Positions 6,233 through 14,177 of a stretch of DNA of 17,189 bases are shown here, one piece after another. A program made the translations under genes and the position numbers. The notes beneath the pieces were generated by a model. The model did not search any database. It was not told the origin of the DNA and saw only the letters and a program-made list of their open reading frames with translations. Origin of the DNA: PUPG01 sp031323845 (GTDB lineage: Bacteria > Bacteroidota > Bacteroidia > Bacteroidales > UBA7960); assembly GCA_031323845.1 (NCBI GenBank), contig JAVIYP010000055.1, forward strand, positions 1-17,189, read 5' to 3'. The first letter of the stretch is position 1; every line of letters starts with the position of its first letter.

Positions 6233-8566
6233 ATGAACACTAAGTCACAACAACAATTGTTGCTAAAGCAATTGGGCAAAAAAAAGCACGTCAATTTTGT
6301 TAGGCTGCATATCAATGGCTTGGTTCAGGGAGTAGGTTTCAGACCATTTATTTACAGACTTGCAGCAAAACACAAAGTAAGCGGATGGGTCAAAAACACA
6401 AATAACGGTGTTCATATTGAGGTAAGCGGTGAGAATAAAAAGATGATCTGTTTTTTGTCAGAGATATATCAATCTGCTCCGCCTGTGGCCGACATTCATG
6501 AGATAAAAATATTTGAAGCTTTCAGGAAAGCCAGGACGATTATCACAGACTTCCGTATCATCAACAGTTCCGACACCATTCATACAATTACTGAAATATC
6601 GCCTGACCTTGCAGTGTGTGATGCTTGTTTACATGATATGGAGAATCAGGGACACAGGATTCATTATCCTTTGATCAACTGCACCAATTGCGGGCCAAGG
6701 TTCAGCATTGTAAAACAACTCCCTTACGACAGGAAAAACACAACCATGGAGTGCTTTCAAATGTGCAGCCTGTGCGCAATGGAATATAACGATATTTTTG
6801 ACAGGCGTTTTCATGCACAACCTGTTGCCTGCAATCAATGCGGACCGCAATACAGTTTGATTTCAGATGATGGAAGCAGCACTAAAATGAATAACATACC
6901 GGCTGTTGCCGCTAAGCTCATTGATGAAGGAAGCATCCTGGCCCTGAAAGGAACAGGTGGTTTCCACCTCGTATGTGATGCAATGAATGCCGGAAGCATA
7001 ACAAAATTAAGAACGCGAAAAAACAGACAGGGAAAACCATTTGCTGTCATGTTTGCTTCACTGGAGAACCTTCGCAAATATGCCATTATAACTAATGAAG
7101 AACTAAAGCATTTAAACTCCTGGAAGCGACCTGTAGTATTGTTACGGACGAAAAGGAGCCTTCCTGTAGAAGTGAATGCAGGGTTGTCAACAATCGGCGC
7201 CATTCTTCCGTATATGCCATTTCATCATTTGTTGTTTAGGCATCTCTCTGCAAAAGCCATTGTTTTTACCAGTGGCAACATGTCTGATGAACCGGTTGTG
7301 ACCGACCGTTTAATGGCTTCCAAATCGCTCGGTAAGGTTTATGACTTTCTTGTTGATTACAATCGTGACATACATAACCGGTGCGACGATTCAGTGATGC
7401 AAATTATTGACAGTAATCAGCAAATCATAAGACGCTCGAGAGGTTTCGTACCAAAGCCAATACGGACTTCCTTAGAGGTGGACGGTGTATTTGCAACCGG
7501 TGGTGAATTAAAAAACTGTTTTTGCATTGGTAAAGACAGGATGGCTATTATGAGTCAGCATATTGGAGACCTGAAAAACCTTGAAACTTTTTCGTTTTAT
7601 GAGGAGACTGTTGATCGGTTCCGGAATATTTTCCGATTCGAACCCTCTCTGATGGCAACAGACATGCACCCCGACTACCTCACAGGCGAATGGAGCAAGC
7701 AGCATGGATTAAAAGTTGAGCATGTCCAGCATCATCACGCACATCTTGCTTCATGCATTGCCGAGCACAGGCTTGACCAAAACGAATTGGTTTTGGGATT
7801 GTGTTTTGACGGGACAGGCTACGGCACAGATGGACATTTATGGGGAAGCGAGATCATGCTTTGCAATCTGCATCAATTTGAGCGGCTTTCTCATTTTGAA
7901 TACCTTCCGATGCCGGGAGCCGACAAGGCCATAGAAGAGCCCTGGCGCATGGCATTGGGGACCCTCTATAAAGTGTACGGTAACAATATTCCCACAGCAG
8001 CCTTGCAATTATTTGATTCTATCAATAAGGAGCAAAATGACATGGTGCGAACCGCTCTTGAAAAAAACATCAACATATCGCTGACCTGCGGCATGGGAAG
8101 GCTCTTTGATACGGTATCTTCACTGCTCGGTGTTTGCTCTTATGCAAACTTTGAAGCCGAAGCTCCCATGAAACTTGAAGACATCGTTTCACCACATACA
8201 AGATCATTCTACGAAACCTGCCTGAACCAGGACAATACTATTCTTGTTGCTCCCATCATTGAAGGAGTTTTGAAGGACCTCGAAAAAAATAAAAGCCGCG
8301 GGCTTATTGCAGCACGCTTTCACAATTCCATCATTGAAATAGCTGCAAGGGTTGTGAGCATGTTCGCTGAAATGTACGATCTGAAACGTGTGGTGCTTTC
8401 AGGAGGTGCATTTCAGAACCGCTACCTGCTTTCAGGAATAACAAAAAAATTGCAAACAATGAATTTTGAAGTGTTTACCAACCATCATGTCCCTGTGAAT
8501 GACGGCGGTATTGCCCTGGGTCAGCTGGCTGTTGCTTCAGCAAGGAGGAAAAGATCATGTGTTTAA
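6233..8566 (+). CDS. hypF: Carbamoyltransferase HypF, [NiFe] hydrogenase maturation
   Basis: HypF converts carbamoyl phosphate and ATP to a carbamoyl adenylate and transfers the carbamoyl group to the C-terminal Cys of HypE, the first step of cyanide ligand synthesis. At 777 residues it is full length. Domains in order are an acylphosphatase-like domain with VQGVGFRPF (residues 31-39), two zinc-finger segments (CDACL about 129 with CTNCGPRFS, and CSLCAMEYND with CNQCGP), a YrdC-like domain with KGTGGFHLVCDA, and a C-terminal Kae1-like domain. The last carries the metal-binding motif HHHAH near residue 500 and GLCFDGTGYG. The ATG at 6233 is followed by about 20 poorly conserved residues, so a slightly later start is conceivable. 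It is the first gene of the hyp operon and its 3' end overlaps hypC by 10 nt. Confidence 0.97.
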   Translation: MNTKSQQQLLLKQLGKKKHVNFVRLHINGLVQGVGFRPFIYRLAAKHKVSGWVKNTNNGVHIEVSGENKKMICFLSEIYQSAPPVADIHEIKIFEAFRKARTIITDFRIINSSDTIHTITEISPDLAVCDACLHDMENQGHRIHYPLINCTNCGPRFSIVKQLPYDRKNTTMECFQMCSLCAMEYNDIFDRRFHAQPVACNQCGPQYSLISDDGSSTKMNNIPAVAAKLIDEGSILALKGTGGFHLVCDAMNAGSITKLRTRKNRQGKPFAVMFASLENLRKYAIITNEELKHLNSWKRPVVLLRTKRSLPVEVNAGLSTIGAILPYMPFHHLLFRHLSAKAIVFTSGNMSDEPVVTDRLMASKSLGKVYDFLVDYNRDIHNRCDDSVMQIIDSNQQIIRRSRGFVPKPIRTSLEVDGVFATGGELKNCFCIGKDRMAIMSQHIGDLKNLETFSFYEETVDRFRNIFRFEPSLMATDMHPDYLTGEWSKQHGLKVEHVQHHHAHLASCIAEHRLDQNELVLGLCFDGTGYGTDGHLWGSEIMLCNLHQFERLSHFEYLPMPGADKAIEEPWRMALGTLYKVYGNNIPTAALQLFDSINKEQNDMVRTALEKNINISLTCGMGRLFDTVSSLLGVCSYANFEAEAPMKLEDIVSPHTRSFYETCLNQDNTILVAPIIEGVLKDLEKNKSRGLIAARFHNSIIEIAARVVSMFAEMYDLKRVVLSGGAFQNRYLLSGITKKLQTMNFEVFTNHHVPVNDGGIALGQLAVASARRKRSCV
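8542..8548 (+). promoter_or_regulatory. Strong ribosome binding site of hypC inside hypF
   Basis: AAGGAGG lies 8 nt before the hypC ATG and is embedded in the last codons of hypF (Ala-Arg-Arg-Lys-Arg). A full Shine-Dalgarno sequence is uncommon in Bacteroidota genes. It fixes the hypC start and implies coupled translation across the 10-nt gene overlap. Confidence 0.7.
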
Positions 8567-8769
8567 GCATTCCTGCACAAGTAGTGTCTGTAAACAACGA
8601 TAAAGCGATCGTATCAGTCAATGGCCTGCAGGCAGAGATTTCAATCGTATTGCTTGAAAAGGTGCAAGCCGGTGAATTTGTACTTGTCCATTCGGGTTTT
8701 GCCATCCAGACCATCAACAGAGAGGAAGCTGAAAAAACATTGGAACTGGTTCGACTGATGCGATCATAA
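8557..8769 (+). CDS. hypC: Hydrogenase maturation chaperone HypC
   Basis: A 70-residue HypC/HupF-family chaperone. It begins with the invariant MCLSIPAQV. Cys2, exposed after Met removal, is the residue that carries the Fe(CN)2CO unit together with HypD and hands it to the hydrogenase large subunit. The beta-barrel core (VSVNNDKAIVSVNGLQAEIS, then GEFVLVHSGFAIQTI) and helical tail follow the family pattern and length. The gene overlaps hypF by 10 nt and precedes hypD by 17 bp. It is oddly Shine-Dalgarno-rich for this organism type. A single hypC is present, and it would have to serve the group 4 enzyme encoded in the divergent operon. Confidence 0.97.
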   Translation: MCLSIPAQVVSVNNDKAIVSVNGLQAEISIVLLEKVQAGEFVLVHSGFAIQTINREEAEKTLELVRLMRS

Positions 8770-8786
8770 CTAAATCATACAGGATC

Positions 8787-9866
8787 ATGTTTGATCAATT
8801 TCATTCAAAAGAACTCTGCGAGAATCTGATTGATCAGATCCGTCATACAGCACATACACCGGTTCGTTTTATGGAAGTGTGTGGTGGCCATACCATGGCT
8901 ATCCGGAAATTCGGCATTCCGTCGCTTCTGCCAGAAACCATCAGTTTGCTGTCGGGACCGGGTTGCCCTGTTTGTGTTACAAGCACTTTATATATTGACC
9001 GGGCTGTATTTCTTTCGCATCAAAAAGATGTGATCGTATGCACATTTGGCGACCTGCTGCGTGTTCCGGGAAACTATGGCAGCCTTGAAAAGGCAAAAAC
9101 AGAAGGCAGGAACATCAGGATTGTACTTTCATCCACAGACGCGCTCGAACTGGCAAGGCAAAACCCTCAAAAAAAAATTGTTTTTCTTGGAATTGGTTTC
9201 GAAACCACAGCACCTGCAACCGCAGCCGCAATTCTGCAGGCAAAACAAAACAAGTTAAAAAACTTCTTTGTGCTTAGCACCCATAAGCTGATGCCACCGG
9301 CTATGGAAGCCCTTATAGCCGAAGGTGTTGCAATCAATGGCTATATCTGTCCGGGTCATGTTACTACTATAACCGGCACTTCAATGTATAAAAGGATAGC
9401 AGAAGACCTCGGAATAGGATGCGTTGTTTCCGGTTTTGAACCGTTAGACCTGCTTTTCAGCATTCTGTTGCTGTTAAAGCAACATAACTCGGGTCGTGCA
9501 CGGATTGAAATCCAGTATTCACGAGCTGTAAAGCCTGAGGGAAACAAAAAAGCAATAGCTTTAATGGAAGAGGTATTTGAACCTGTTGACGACTGGTGGC
9601 GTGGATTGGGAATATTAACAGCCAGCGGTTTAAAACCAAAAAGCAAATACTGCCGTTATGATGCATCAGCAAATTTCGATCTTCCCAATTACGCTGAAGC
9701 AGAGTCCGGCGCGTGCATTTGCGGCGATATACTGAAAGGATTGAAAACACCGACTGACTGCAAACTTTTTGGAAAACAATGCATCCCAGAAAAACCAGCA
9801 GGCGCATGCATGGTTTCGCCTGAAGGCAGTTGCCAAACATATTATCATTATGACAAAAAGATTTGA
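8787..9866 (+). CDS. hypD: Fe(CN)2CO assembly scaffold HypD
   Basis: HypD is a [4Fe-4S] protein on which, with HypC, the iron atom receives its two cyanides and CO. At 359 residues it is full length. Family motifs are FMEVCGGHTMAIRKFG (Cys32, the proposed Fe-binding Cys), GPGCPVCVT (Cys60 and Cys63), CTFGDLLRVPG, GIGFETTAPATA, PGHVTTITGT, and the C-terminal Cys cluster region SGACICGDILKG with later Cys residues up to the tail. The gene begins 17 bp after hypC, and its last 17 nt overlap the start of hypE, typical of tight hyp operons. No substitution of key residues was seen. Confidence 0.97.
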   Translation: MFDQFHSKELCENLIDQIRHTAHTPVRFMEVCGGHTMAIRKFGIPSLLPETISLLSGPGCPVCVTSTLYIDRAVFLSHQKDVIVCTFGDLLRVPGNYGSLEKAKTEGRNIRIVLSSTDALELARQNPQKKIVFLGIGFETTAPATAAAILQAKQNKLKNFFVLSTHKLMPPAMEALIAEGVAINGYICPGHVTTITGTSMYKRIAEDLGIGCVVSGFEPLDLLFSILLLLKQHNSGRARIEIQYSRAVKPEGNKKAIALMEEVFEPVDDWWRGLGILTASGLKPKSKYCRYDASANFDLPNYAEAESGACICGDILKGLKTPTDCKLFGKQCIPEKPAGACMVSPEGSCQTYYHYDKKI

Positions 9867-10872
9867 CAGAGTACTGTTGAGCCATGGCAGCGGTGGAAGA
9901 CTGATGCATGATCTGATCAGGGATGTCTTTCTGAAGCATTTCATGAACCCATACACCGGCAGCACCGACGATGCTGCCATCCTTCCTTATATGGATGGTT
10001 TGGTGACATTTACAACCGACTCATTTGTAGTGGATCCGCTCTTCTTTCCGGGAGGCAACATTGGCAAACTCGCTGTTTGCGGAACCATCAACGACCTGGT
10101 AGCCGTAGGAGCTGCACCTTATTGCCTGAGTGTCGGTTTTATTATTGAAGAAGGATTATGGATGAAAGACCTTGAACAAATTGTGCACTCAATGGCTGAA
10201 GAAGCTAATAATGCAGGGATACTTATTGCAACAGGTGATACCAAAGTCGTTGAAAAAGGAAAATGCGACAAACTGTTCATCAATACTTCAGGAATCGGGT
10301 TCGTTAAACATGGCAACAACAGGCAATCGGCTATCAGTTCTATTTGTGAGGGCGACCATTTAATCATCACAGGCTATATAGCTGACCATGGCATGGCTGT
10401 AATGGCTGCCAGAAATAAAATGGATAGTCAGCTGGGGTTTCACTCTGACTGCGGGTCACTTAACTTGCTTTTTAATGCAATATCATTTAATAACGATAGG
10501 ATAAAATTCATGCGCGATCCAACACGTGGAGGCCTGGCAGGTGTCCTTTGTGAACTCTGCGAAAATAAAAGCTTTGGCATTATGTTAAACGAAGAATTCA
10601 TTCCTGTCAGACCTGAAGTCAGTGGATTATGCAACATGCTTGGATACGATCCGCTATACGTAGCCAATGAAGGTAAAATGGTGATCATCGTTGATAAAAA
10701 AAACAGCAATGATCTGTTAGTAAAACTAAAACAACACCCCATGGGCAAGGATGCTACGCTAATTGGAGAGGTTATAAGTGAACATCCTGGAAAAGTACTG
10801 TTGAAAACCAGGATTGGTGGAACGAGAATTGTCAACATGCTCTCAGGTGACCAACTCCCGAGAATTTGCTAA
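9850..10872 (+). CDS. hypE: Carbamoyl dehydratase HypE
   Basis: HypE dehydrates the carbamoyl group received from HypF on its C-terminal cysteine to a thiocyanate, the source of the CN ligands. The protein ends in PRIC, so the essential terminal Cys is intact. The AIR-synthase/PurM-type ATP fold is shown by LLSHGSGGRLMHDLI near the start, STDDAAILPY, FTTDSFVVDPLFFPGG, CGTINDLVAVGA and MRDPTRGGLAGVLCE. An in-frame ATG at 9769 would add 27 residues coming from antisense-like reading inside hypD, without family features. I choose the ATG at 9850, which gives 340 residues and starts MTKRFDRVLLSHGSGG. The overlap with hypD is 17 nt. Confidence 0.95.
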   Translation: MTKRFDRVLLSHGSGGRLMHDLIRDVFLKHFMNPYTGSTDDAAILPYMDGLVTFTTDSFVVDPLFFPGGNIGKLAVCGTINDLVAVGAAPYCLSVGFIIEEGLWMKDLEQIVHSMAEEANNAGILIATGDTKVVEKGKCDKLFINTSGIGFVKHGNNRQSAISSICEGDHLIITGYIADHGMAVMAARNKMDSQLGFHSDCGSLNLLFNAISFNNDRIKFMRDPTRGGLAGVLCELCENKSFGIMLNEEFIPVRPEVSGLCNMLGYDPLYVANEGKMVIIVDKKNSNDLLVKLKQHPMGKDATLIGEVISEHPGKVLLKTRIGGTRIVNMLSGDQLPRIC

Positions 10873-10932
10873 CAATCTGTTTAAGTGAATCATTGATCAG
10901 AATGAATGCTATATTTATTTTTTACTTGTAAT

Positions 10933-11271
10933 ATGCATGAGTTGAGTATAGCCGTTCGTATTGTTAAAATCGCATGCAACGCAGCCCGACAGAACAGCAT
11001 ATCATCTGTCTCGGCAGTGCATGCAGACATAGGAGAATTAACCGGCATAGAACCTGACGCTTTGCTGTTTTCGTTTGAGCTGGCCGCAAAAAACACCGAG
11101 TGCAGTAATGCTGCCCTGGTAATTACACTTATTACTCCTTTGGCACTTTGCAATGCGTGCAACACTGAATTTACTCCGGAAGACTTTATGCAAGTGTGTC
11201 CTTGTTGCGGCTCATACGAATGCAACATACAAAAAGGCAGGGAACTTACAGTGAAGTCCATCATGGCATAG
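10933..11271 (+). CDS. hypA: Nickel-delivery metallochaperone HypA
   Basis: HypA delivers nickel, with HypB, to the hydrogenase large subunit. The 112-residue protein begins MHELSIA, in which the N-terminal amine and His2 bind nickel. An in-frame ATG at 10906 would mask His2 and is rejected. The structural zinc site is formed by Cys73, Cys76, Cys89 and Cys92 (CNAC and CPCC). The residue after His2 is Glu, as in canonical HypA. It starts 60 bp after hypE. That gap is AT-rich with no clear promoter, so hypA probably belongs to the hypFCDE transcript. A 244-bp gap then separates it from hypB. Confidence 0.96.
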   Translation: MHELSIAVRIVKIACNAARQNSISSVSAVHADIGELTGIEPDALLFSFELAAKNTECSNAALVITLITPLALCNACNTEFTPEDFMQVCPCCGSYECNIQKGRELTVKSIMA

Positions 11272-11333
11272 ACAAAAAAACAGTGTAAATCATTGATAAC
11301 GCGAATTACCTATAAGTTCAGGATAAAGCATGC

Positions 11334-11358
11334 ATGTATTTGATTGAAAAAAATACAT
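11334..11358. other. Small hairpin in the hypA-hypB intergenic region
   Basis: A perfect 8-bp inverted repeat, ATGTATTT and AAATACAT, encloses a 9-base loop. It lies about 60 bp after hypA within the 244-bp gap before hypB (11272-11515). It has no U-run after it, so it is a weak terminator candidate; it could stabilise or partly terminate the hypFCDEA transcript. Elsewhere in the gap I see only a possible -7-like TTCTTTTG about 25 bp before hypB, which might give hypB its own promoter, and no TGAY-N4-RTCA box. Confidence 0.3.
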
Positions 11359-11515
11359 ATGTTATTATATTCAGCGAATTCTTTTGAGTTTACCCAGAGA
11401 GATAGTTGCTTCTCCAACATTATGAATTTTTTAAATACCCTGCATGGTGAATGAGTGATACATGAATATATTACGATACACCTTCTTTTGTTCATAACTA
11501 AAAACCAAAAAAACT

Positions 11516-12346
11516 ATGTGCGAAACATGTGGCTGCAGCAATCAGGAACACAACAAACCTACTGTTGGCAAACCCATGCATTATACTGCTTCGGGTCAGA
11601 ACAAGGAACATCATCATCATGACGGACAATATGTGGGTCACCATCATGAGGACACTCATATCATGAACAGCAATAATAGCAATAATGAAGTAAGAATAGA
11701 AGAGGATGTGCTTACTGAGAACAACAGGCTTGCATTGGAAAACAGGTTGTTTTTTGATGATCATCAAATAATAACCTTGAACCTGATGGGTTCTCCCGGA
11801 TCAGGAAAAACTACCTTGATCATGAAAACCATTGAGACCTTGAAAGCTGAAAAAGCCATTTATGTGATTGAGGGCGACCAGTTTGGCTCTCTGGATTCGG
11901 ACAGGATCAGGGAAACAGGCGTAAAGGTAATCCAGATCAACACGGGTAACGGGTGCCATCTGGACGCCATATCCGTCAGTCAGGCAGTTAATAAGCTTAA
12001 GCCTGTCAAAGGCTCATTGGTGCTTATCGAAAATGTTGGTAACCTTGTTTGTCCGTCGTTGTTCAAACTTGGAGAACATCAACGTGTGGTTGTTTTCAGC
12101 GTTACCGAGGGTGACGACAAACCGATAAAGTATGCTCCCATGTTTCATGAAGCATCTGTGTGTATCATTAACAAAACAGACCTGCTTGGTTTTGTTCCAT
12201 TCGACATGGAGGCTGCAATGTCGAACCTGAAAAAAATCAATAATACACTAAAAGTTTTTCCTGTTTCCGCCTACCGTGGCCATGACATGGAACTATGGAT
12301 ACAATACCTGAAAAGTGTAATAAATGTGTCGGGAACTGAGCAATGA
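11516..12346 (+). CDS. hypB: Nickel-binding GTPase HypB
   Basis: HypB is the GTPase that drives nickel insertion with HypA. The 276-residue protein starts MCETCGC, the high-affinity nickel site (CxxCGC) seen in E. coli-type HypB. This is followed by a histidine-rich stretch (HHHH near 32-35, HHH near 42-44) that may store nickel. GTPase motifs are GSPGSGKTT (92-100), EGDQFGSLDSDRI, the metal-site GNGCHLDA, IENVGNLVCPS and NKTDLL. All key residues appear intact. Having both the CxxCGC motif and a His-rich linker suggests high nickel demand or storage. It lies 244 bp after hypA on the same strand and converges with the nickel permease gene. Confidence 0.97.
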   Translation: MCETCGCSNQEHNKPTVGKPMHYTASGQNKEHHHHDGQYVGHHHEDTHIMNSNNSNNEVRIEEDVLTENNRLALENRLFFDDHQIITLNLMGSPGSGKTTLIMKTIETLKAEKAIYVIEGDQFGSLDSDRIRETGVKVIQINTGNGCHLDAISVSQAVNKLKPVKGSLVLIENVGNLVCPSLFKLGEHQRVVVFSVTEGDDKPIKYAPMFHEASVCIINKTDLLGFVPFDMEAAMSNLKKINNTLKVFPVSAYRGHDMELWIQYLKSVINVSGTEQ

Positions 12347-12399
12347 TTTTCTGTAAGCAGCGGATTAACACATCCATGTTTTTTTTAATGGTAAGATGG

Positions 12400-13161
12400 T
12401 TACAGCCCCAAGAATGCAATGCCAATGCCGCAAAGCAAAATAGCAAATCCGGCGATAGCGTGCATAAACCTTTCTGTAAATTTTATTCTTACTGACTTTA
12501 CGCCTGTATATCCAAGACTTACCATGGCAACCATAGTTGACACAGTGAAAACCATGAAGGTTGCTGAAACGGCGATAACTCCGCCTGTACTAAGTTTTGC
12601 TGCCGGATACATCAGCAACGGGATCAGGGGCTCACATGGTCCGAATATGAAAATCACAAAAAGTGCCCATATGCCAATTTTTCTTTTTTGATTGTTGGCG
12701 TTTGGCTTAGTGCTCTCCTCTACACTGCCAACATGCTCTGATTCATGCACGTGCATATGGCTGCCCGAATGGACGTGCAAATGTTTATGGGTTAATCCCT
12801 CCGGATGTTCGTGTATGTGCGTATGGGGTTTATTCCGTATAGCGTTTTTGAGTCCCCAAACAAAATAGGTAAGTCCAAATGCTATAAAAAGCCAGGCAGC
12901 AATAGTTCCCCTCACCGTATCAATCAAGTCAATGCTGTGCAATCCTATACCAATACCAATACCAATTACACCAAGCAGCAAAGAGCCAAGTACATGCCCA
13001 ATGCCGCATAGTGCCGTCACCAGGCAGGTTTTTTTCAAAGACCAGTTGCCTGCCTTGCCCATCATAATGAAAGGTATGTAATGATCAGGCCCGAGTATCG
13101 TATGAATTAATCCTAAAGAAGCAGCAGTAGCCAGCAAAACAGTTAATTCGTAAGGTGCCAT
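12400..13161 (-). CDS. NicO/UreH-type nickel permease with histidine-rich loop
   Basis: A 253-residue membrane protein with about six hydrophobic segments. The first helix has HTILGPDHY (H-x5-DH), a variant of the nickel/cobalt transporter signature found in UreH-like NicO proteins. The middle cytoplasmic or periplasmic loop is very His-rich (about 14 His from HTHIHEHPEG through HMHVHESEH), typical of metal sensing or loading. The helix after it has GPCEPLIPLL. The likely role is nickel transport for the hydrogenase; direction (import versus efflux, as in RcnA) cannot be read with certainty, but the hyp neighbourhood favours supply. The gene converges on hypB with a 53-bp gap and carries a TGAY-N4-RTCA box 65 bp before its ATG. 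Annotation as a TauE/SafE-like exporter is possible but less likely. Confidence 0.83.
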   Translation of the reverse strand: MAPYELTVLLATAASLGLIHTILGPDHYIPFIMMGKAGNWSLKKTCLVTALCGIGHVLGSLLLGVIGIGIGIGLHSIDLIDTVRGTIAAWLFIAFGLTYFVWGLKNAIRNKPHTHIHEHPEGLTHKHLHVHSGSHMHVHESEHVGSVEESTKPNANNQKRKIGIWALFVIFIFGPCEPLIPLLMYPAAKLSTGGVIAVSATFMVFTVSTMVAMVSLGYTGVKSVRIKFTERFMHAIAGFAILLCGIGIAFLGL

Positions 13162-13220
13162 CGCATGAGTTGTTCGTGAAAATATTTGTTAAAATAAAGA
13201 ACAACCGGGCAAATAAAAAA

Positions 13221-13232
13221 TGACGAATGTCA
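13221..13232. promoter_or_regulatory. Crp/Fnr-type operator upstream of the nickel permease
   Basis: TGAC-GAAT-GTCA has perfectly symmetric arms and fits the same TGAY-N4-RTCA pattern as the boxes of the [NiFe] and hyp operons. Its centre (13226.5) lies 65 bp before the permease ATG and just after the rex stop. At the offset used by the other promoters there is only a poor -7 match (TTATTTTA, about four of six), so the promoter part is uncertain. Confidence 0.45.
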
Positions 13233-13251
13233 GTAATTTCAATGACACTTA

Positions 13252-13905
13252 CTAATTGTTTAATTTATTCAGGAGTACTGCCAAATCGGCGTATACAGAA
13301 GTATTCTCTATAATTATTTTGTCTGGAACTTTTATTGATTGCGGAGTGAAGTTCCAGATCGCTTTGATACCCCAGGCAACTACAAGGTCGGCAACTTCCT
13401 GGGCACTACTTTCGGGAGTGGTAATAATGGCAATACGGGCTTTTTGTTTTTGAGAAATGTCCCTAAAATCATGCAGATTATAAATATTTACATCCTTTAA
13501 ACAGGTATTGATCACCTTAGGGTCAACATCAAATCCGGCAACAATCTTCAGACCATACTGATTGAGTGCTTCATAATTGATGAGCGCTCGGCCCAAATTA
13601 CCTACTCCGAACAGAAATGCATCCTCACAGGTGTTAAAATCCAAAAAACTGATGATGCTTTCAATGAGTTGATCAACATTGTAACCTACCTTCGTTCGCC
13701 CTCTAATACCAGTGTATGATAAATCTTTCGTGACGAGTGTAGGATCCATTTTAAAAACACTTGCGATCCTGCTGCTGGAAACATATTCCACATTATTGAT
13801 CTTTAACGATCTGAAATAATTCAGATAGCCGGGCAAACGCCGCAAGGTGGGAATAGGCACTGCTCCGTGCCCGGCAGTATGGTTGTGGTTTCCGTGATTT
13901 GCCAT
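13252..13905 (-). CDS. rex: Redox-sensing transcriptional repressor Rex
   Basis: Rex is a dimeric repressor that senses the NADH/NAD+ ratio and controls fermentation and hydrogenase genes. The N-terminal winged-helix domain has PTLRRLPGYL, VSSSRIASVF and TKDLSYTGIRGRTKVGYNV. The Rossmann domain has FGVGNLGRALINYEAL, VAGFDVDPKVI and, near the end, AIWNFTP. The 217-residue form carries a His-rich leader (MANHGNHNHTAGHGA) before the usual Rex start. A GTG at 13858-13860 would give a conventional 202-residue Rex, so the start is open. The usual RKDLS Arg is Thr here. It lies between the permease and the [FeFe] hydrogenase operon, both on the same strand. I could not find a convincing Rex operator in the window. 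Confidence 0.93.
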   Translation of the reverse strand: MANHGNHNHTAGHGAVPIPTLRRLPGYLNYFRSLKINNVEYVSSSRIASVFKMDPTLVTKDLSYTGIRGRTKVGYNVDQLIESIISFLDFNTCEDAFLFGVGNLGRALINYEALNQYGLKIVAGFDVDPKVINTCLKDVNIYNLHDFRDISQKQKARIAIITTPESSAQEVADLVVAWGIKAIWNFTPQSIKVPDKIIIENTSVYADLAVLLNKLNN

Positions 13906-13997
13906 GATGATTGAATTTTTTTGGGTGTTATTTTTCGGGGTTGGCAGTTCTATAATGTCGCCCCACTAGGGCTTTTGGCAATAAGCGTCTAAAAGCT

Positions 13998-14088
13998 CTC
14001 TGTGTAACTCTGTGAAACCTCTGTGGTACTCTGTGTAACAAAAAAAATCACACAGAGTTGCACAGAGAAGACACAGAGGTTCACAGAG
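13998..14088. repeat. Large inverted repeat built of eight CTCTGTG heptamers
   Basis: Four CTCTGTG units (starting at 13998, 14008, 14019 and 14029) with spacers of 3, 4 and 3 nt form a 38-bp left arm. After a 15-bp AT-rich loop come four CACAGAG units (14051, 14061, 14072, 14082) with the same 3-4-3 spacing. The heptamers are all exact; the spacers do not complement each other. The element could fold into a long interrupted hairpin. CTCTGTG-type repeats are, from memory, common between genes of Bacteroidota; a mobile or regulatory role is inference. Confidence 0.85.
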
Positions 14089-14177
14089 ATCATATGTTTA
14101 TTTAACTTAATGCCTTCATTATAAACAGATTACGTTTAACTGTTAGCTTAATTTATAATGGGTACATGCCCATGTAG

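Noticed and set aside
9769..9849. A longer HypE starting at 9769.
   Set aside because: The added 27 residues overlap the conserved C-terminus of HypD in another frame and are unlike any HypE. The ATG at 9850 starts the family-typical sequence.
10906..10932. A longer HypA starting at 10906.
   Set aside because: It would bury the nickel-binding MHE N-terminus; the ATG at 10933 is the functional start in this family.
11755..11766. TGAT-GATC-ATCA matching the Crp/Fnr-type pattern.
   Set aside because: It lies inside hypB, encoding the Asp-Asp-His segment, far from any start; taken as a chance match.
12347..12399. A bidirectional terminator between hypB and the permease gene.
   Set aside because: There is a T-run on the plus strand, but the only preceding inverted repeat (ACAT-CC-ATGT) has a two-base loop and four-base arms, too small to call.
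13169..13205. Inverted repeat GTTGTTC / GAACAAC before the nickel permease, as a Rex operator or rex terminator.
   Set aside because: The arms are 23 bp apart, too far for a Rex dimer site, and no T-run follows; it is probably incidental.
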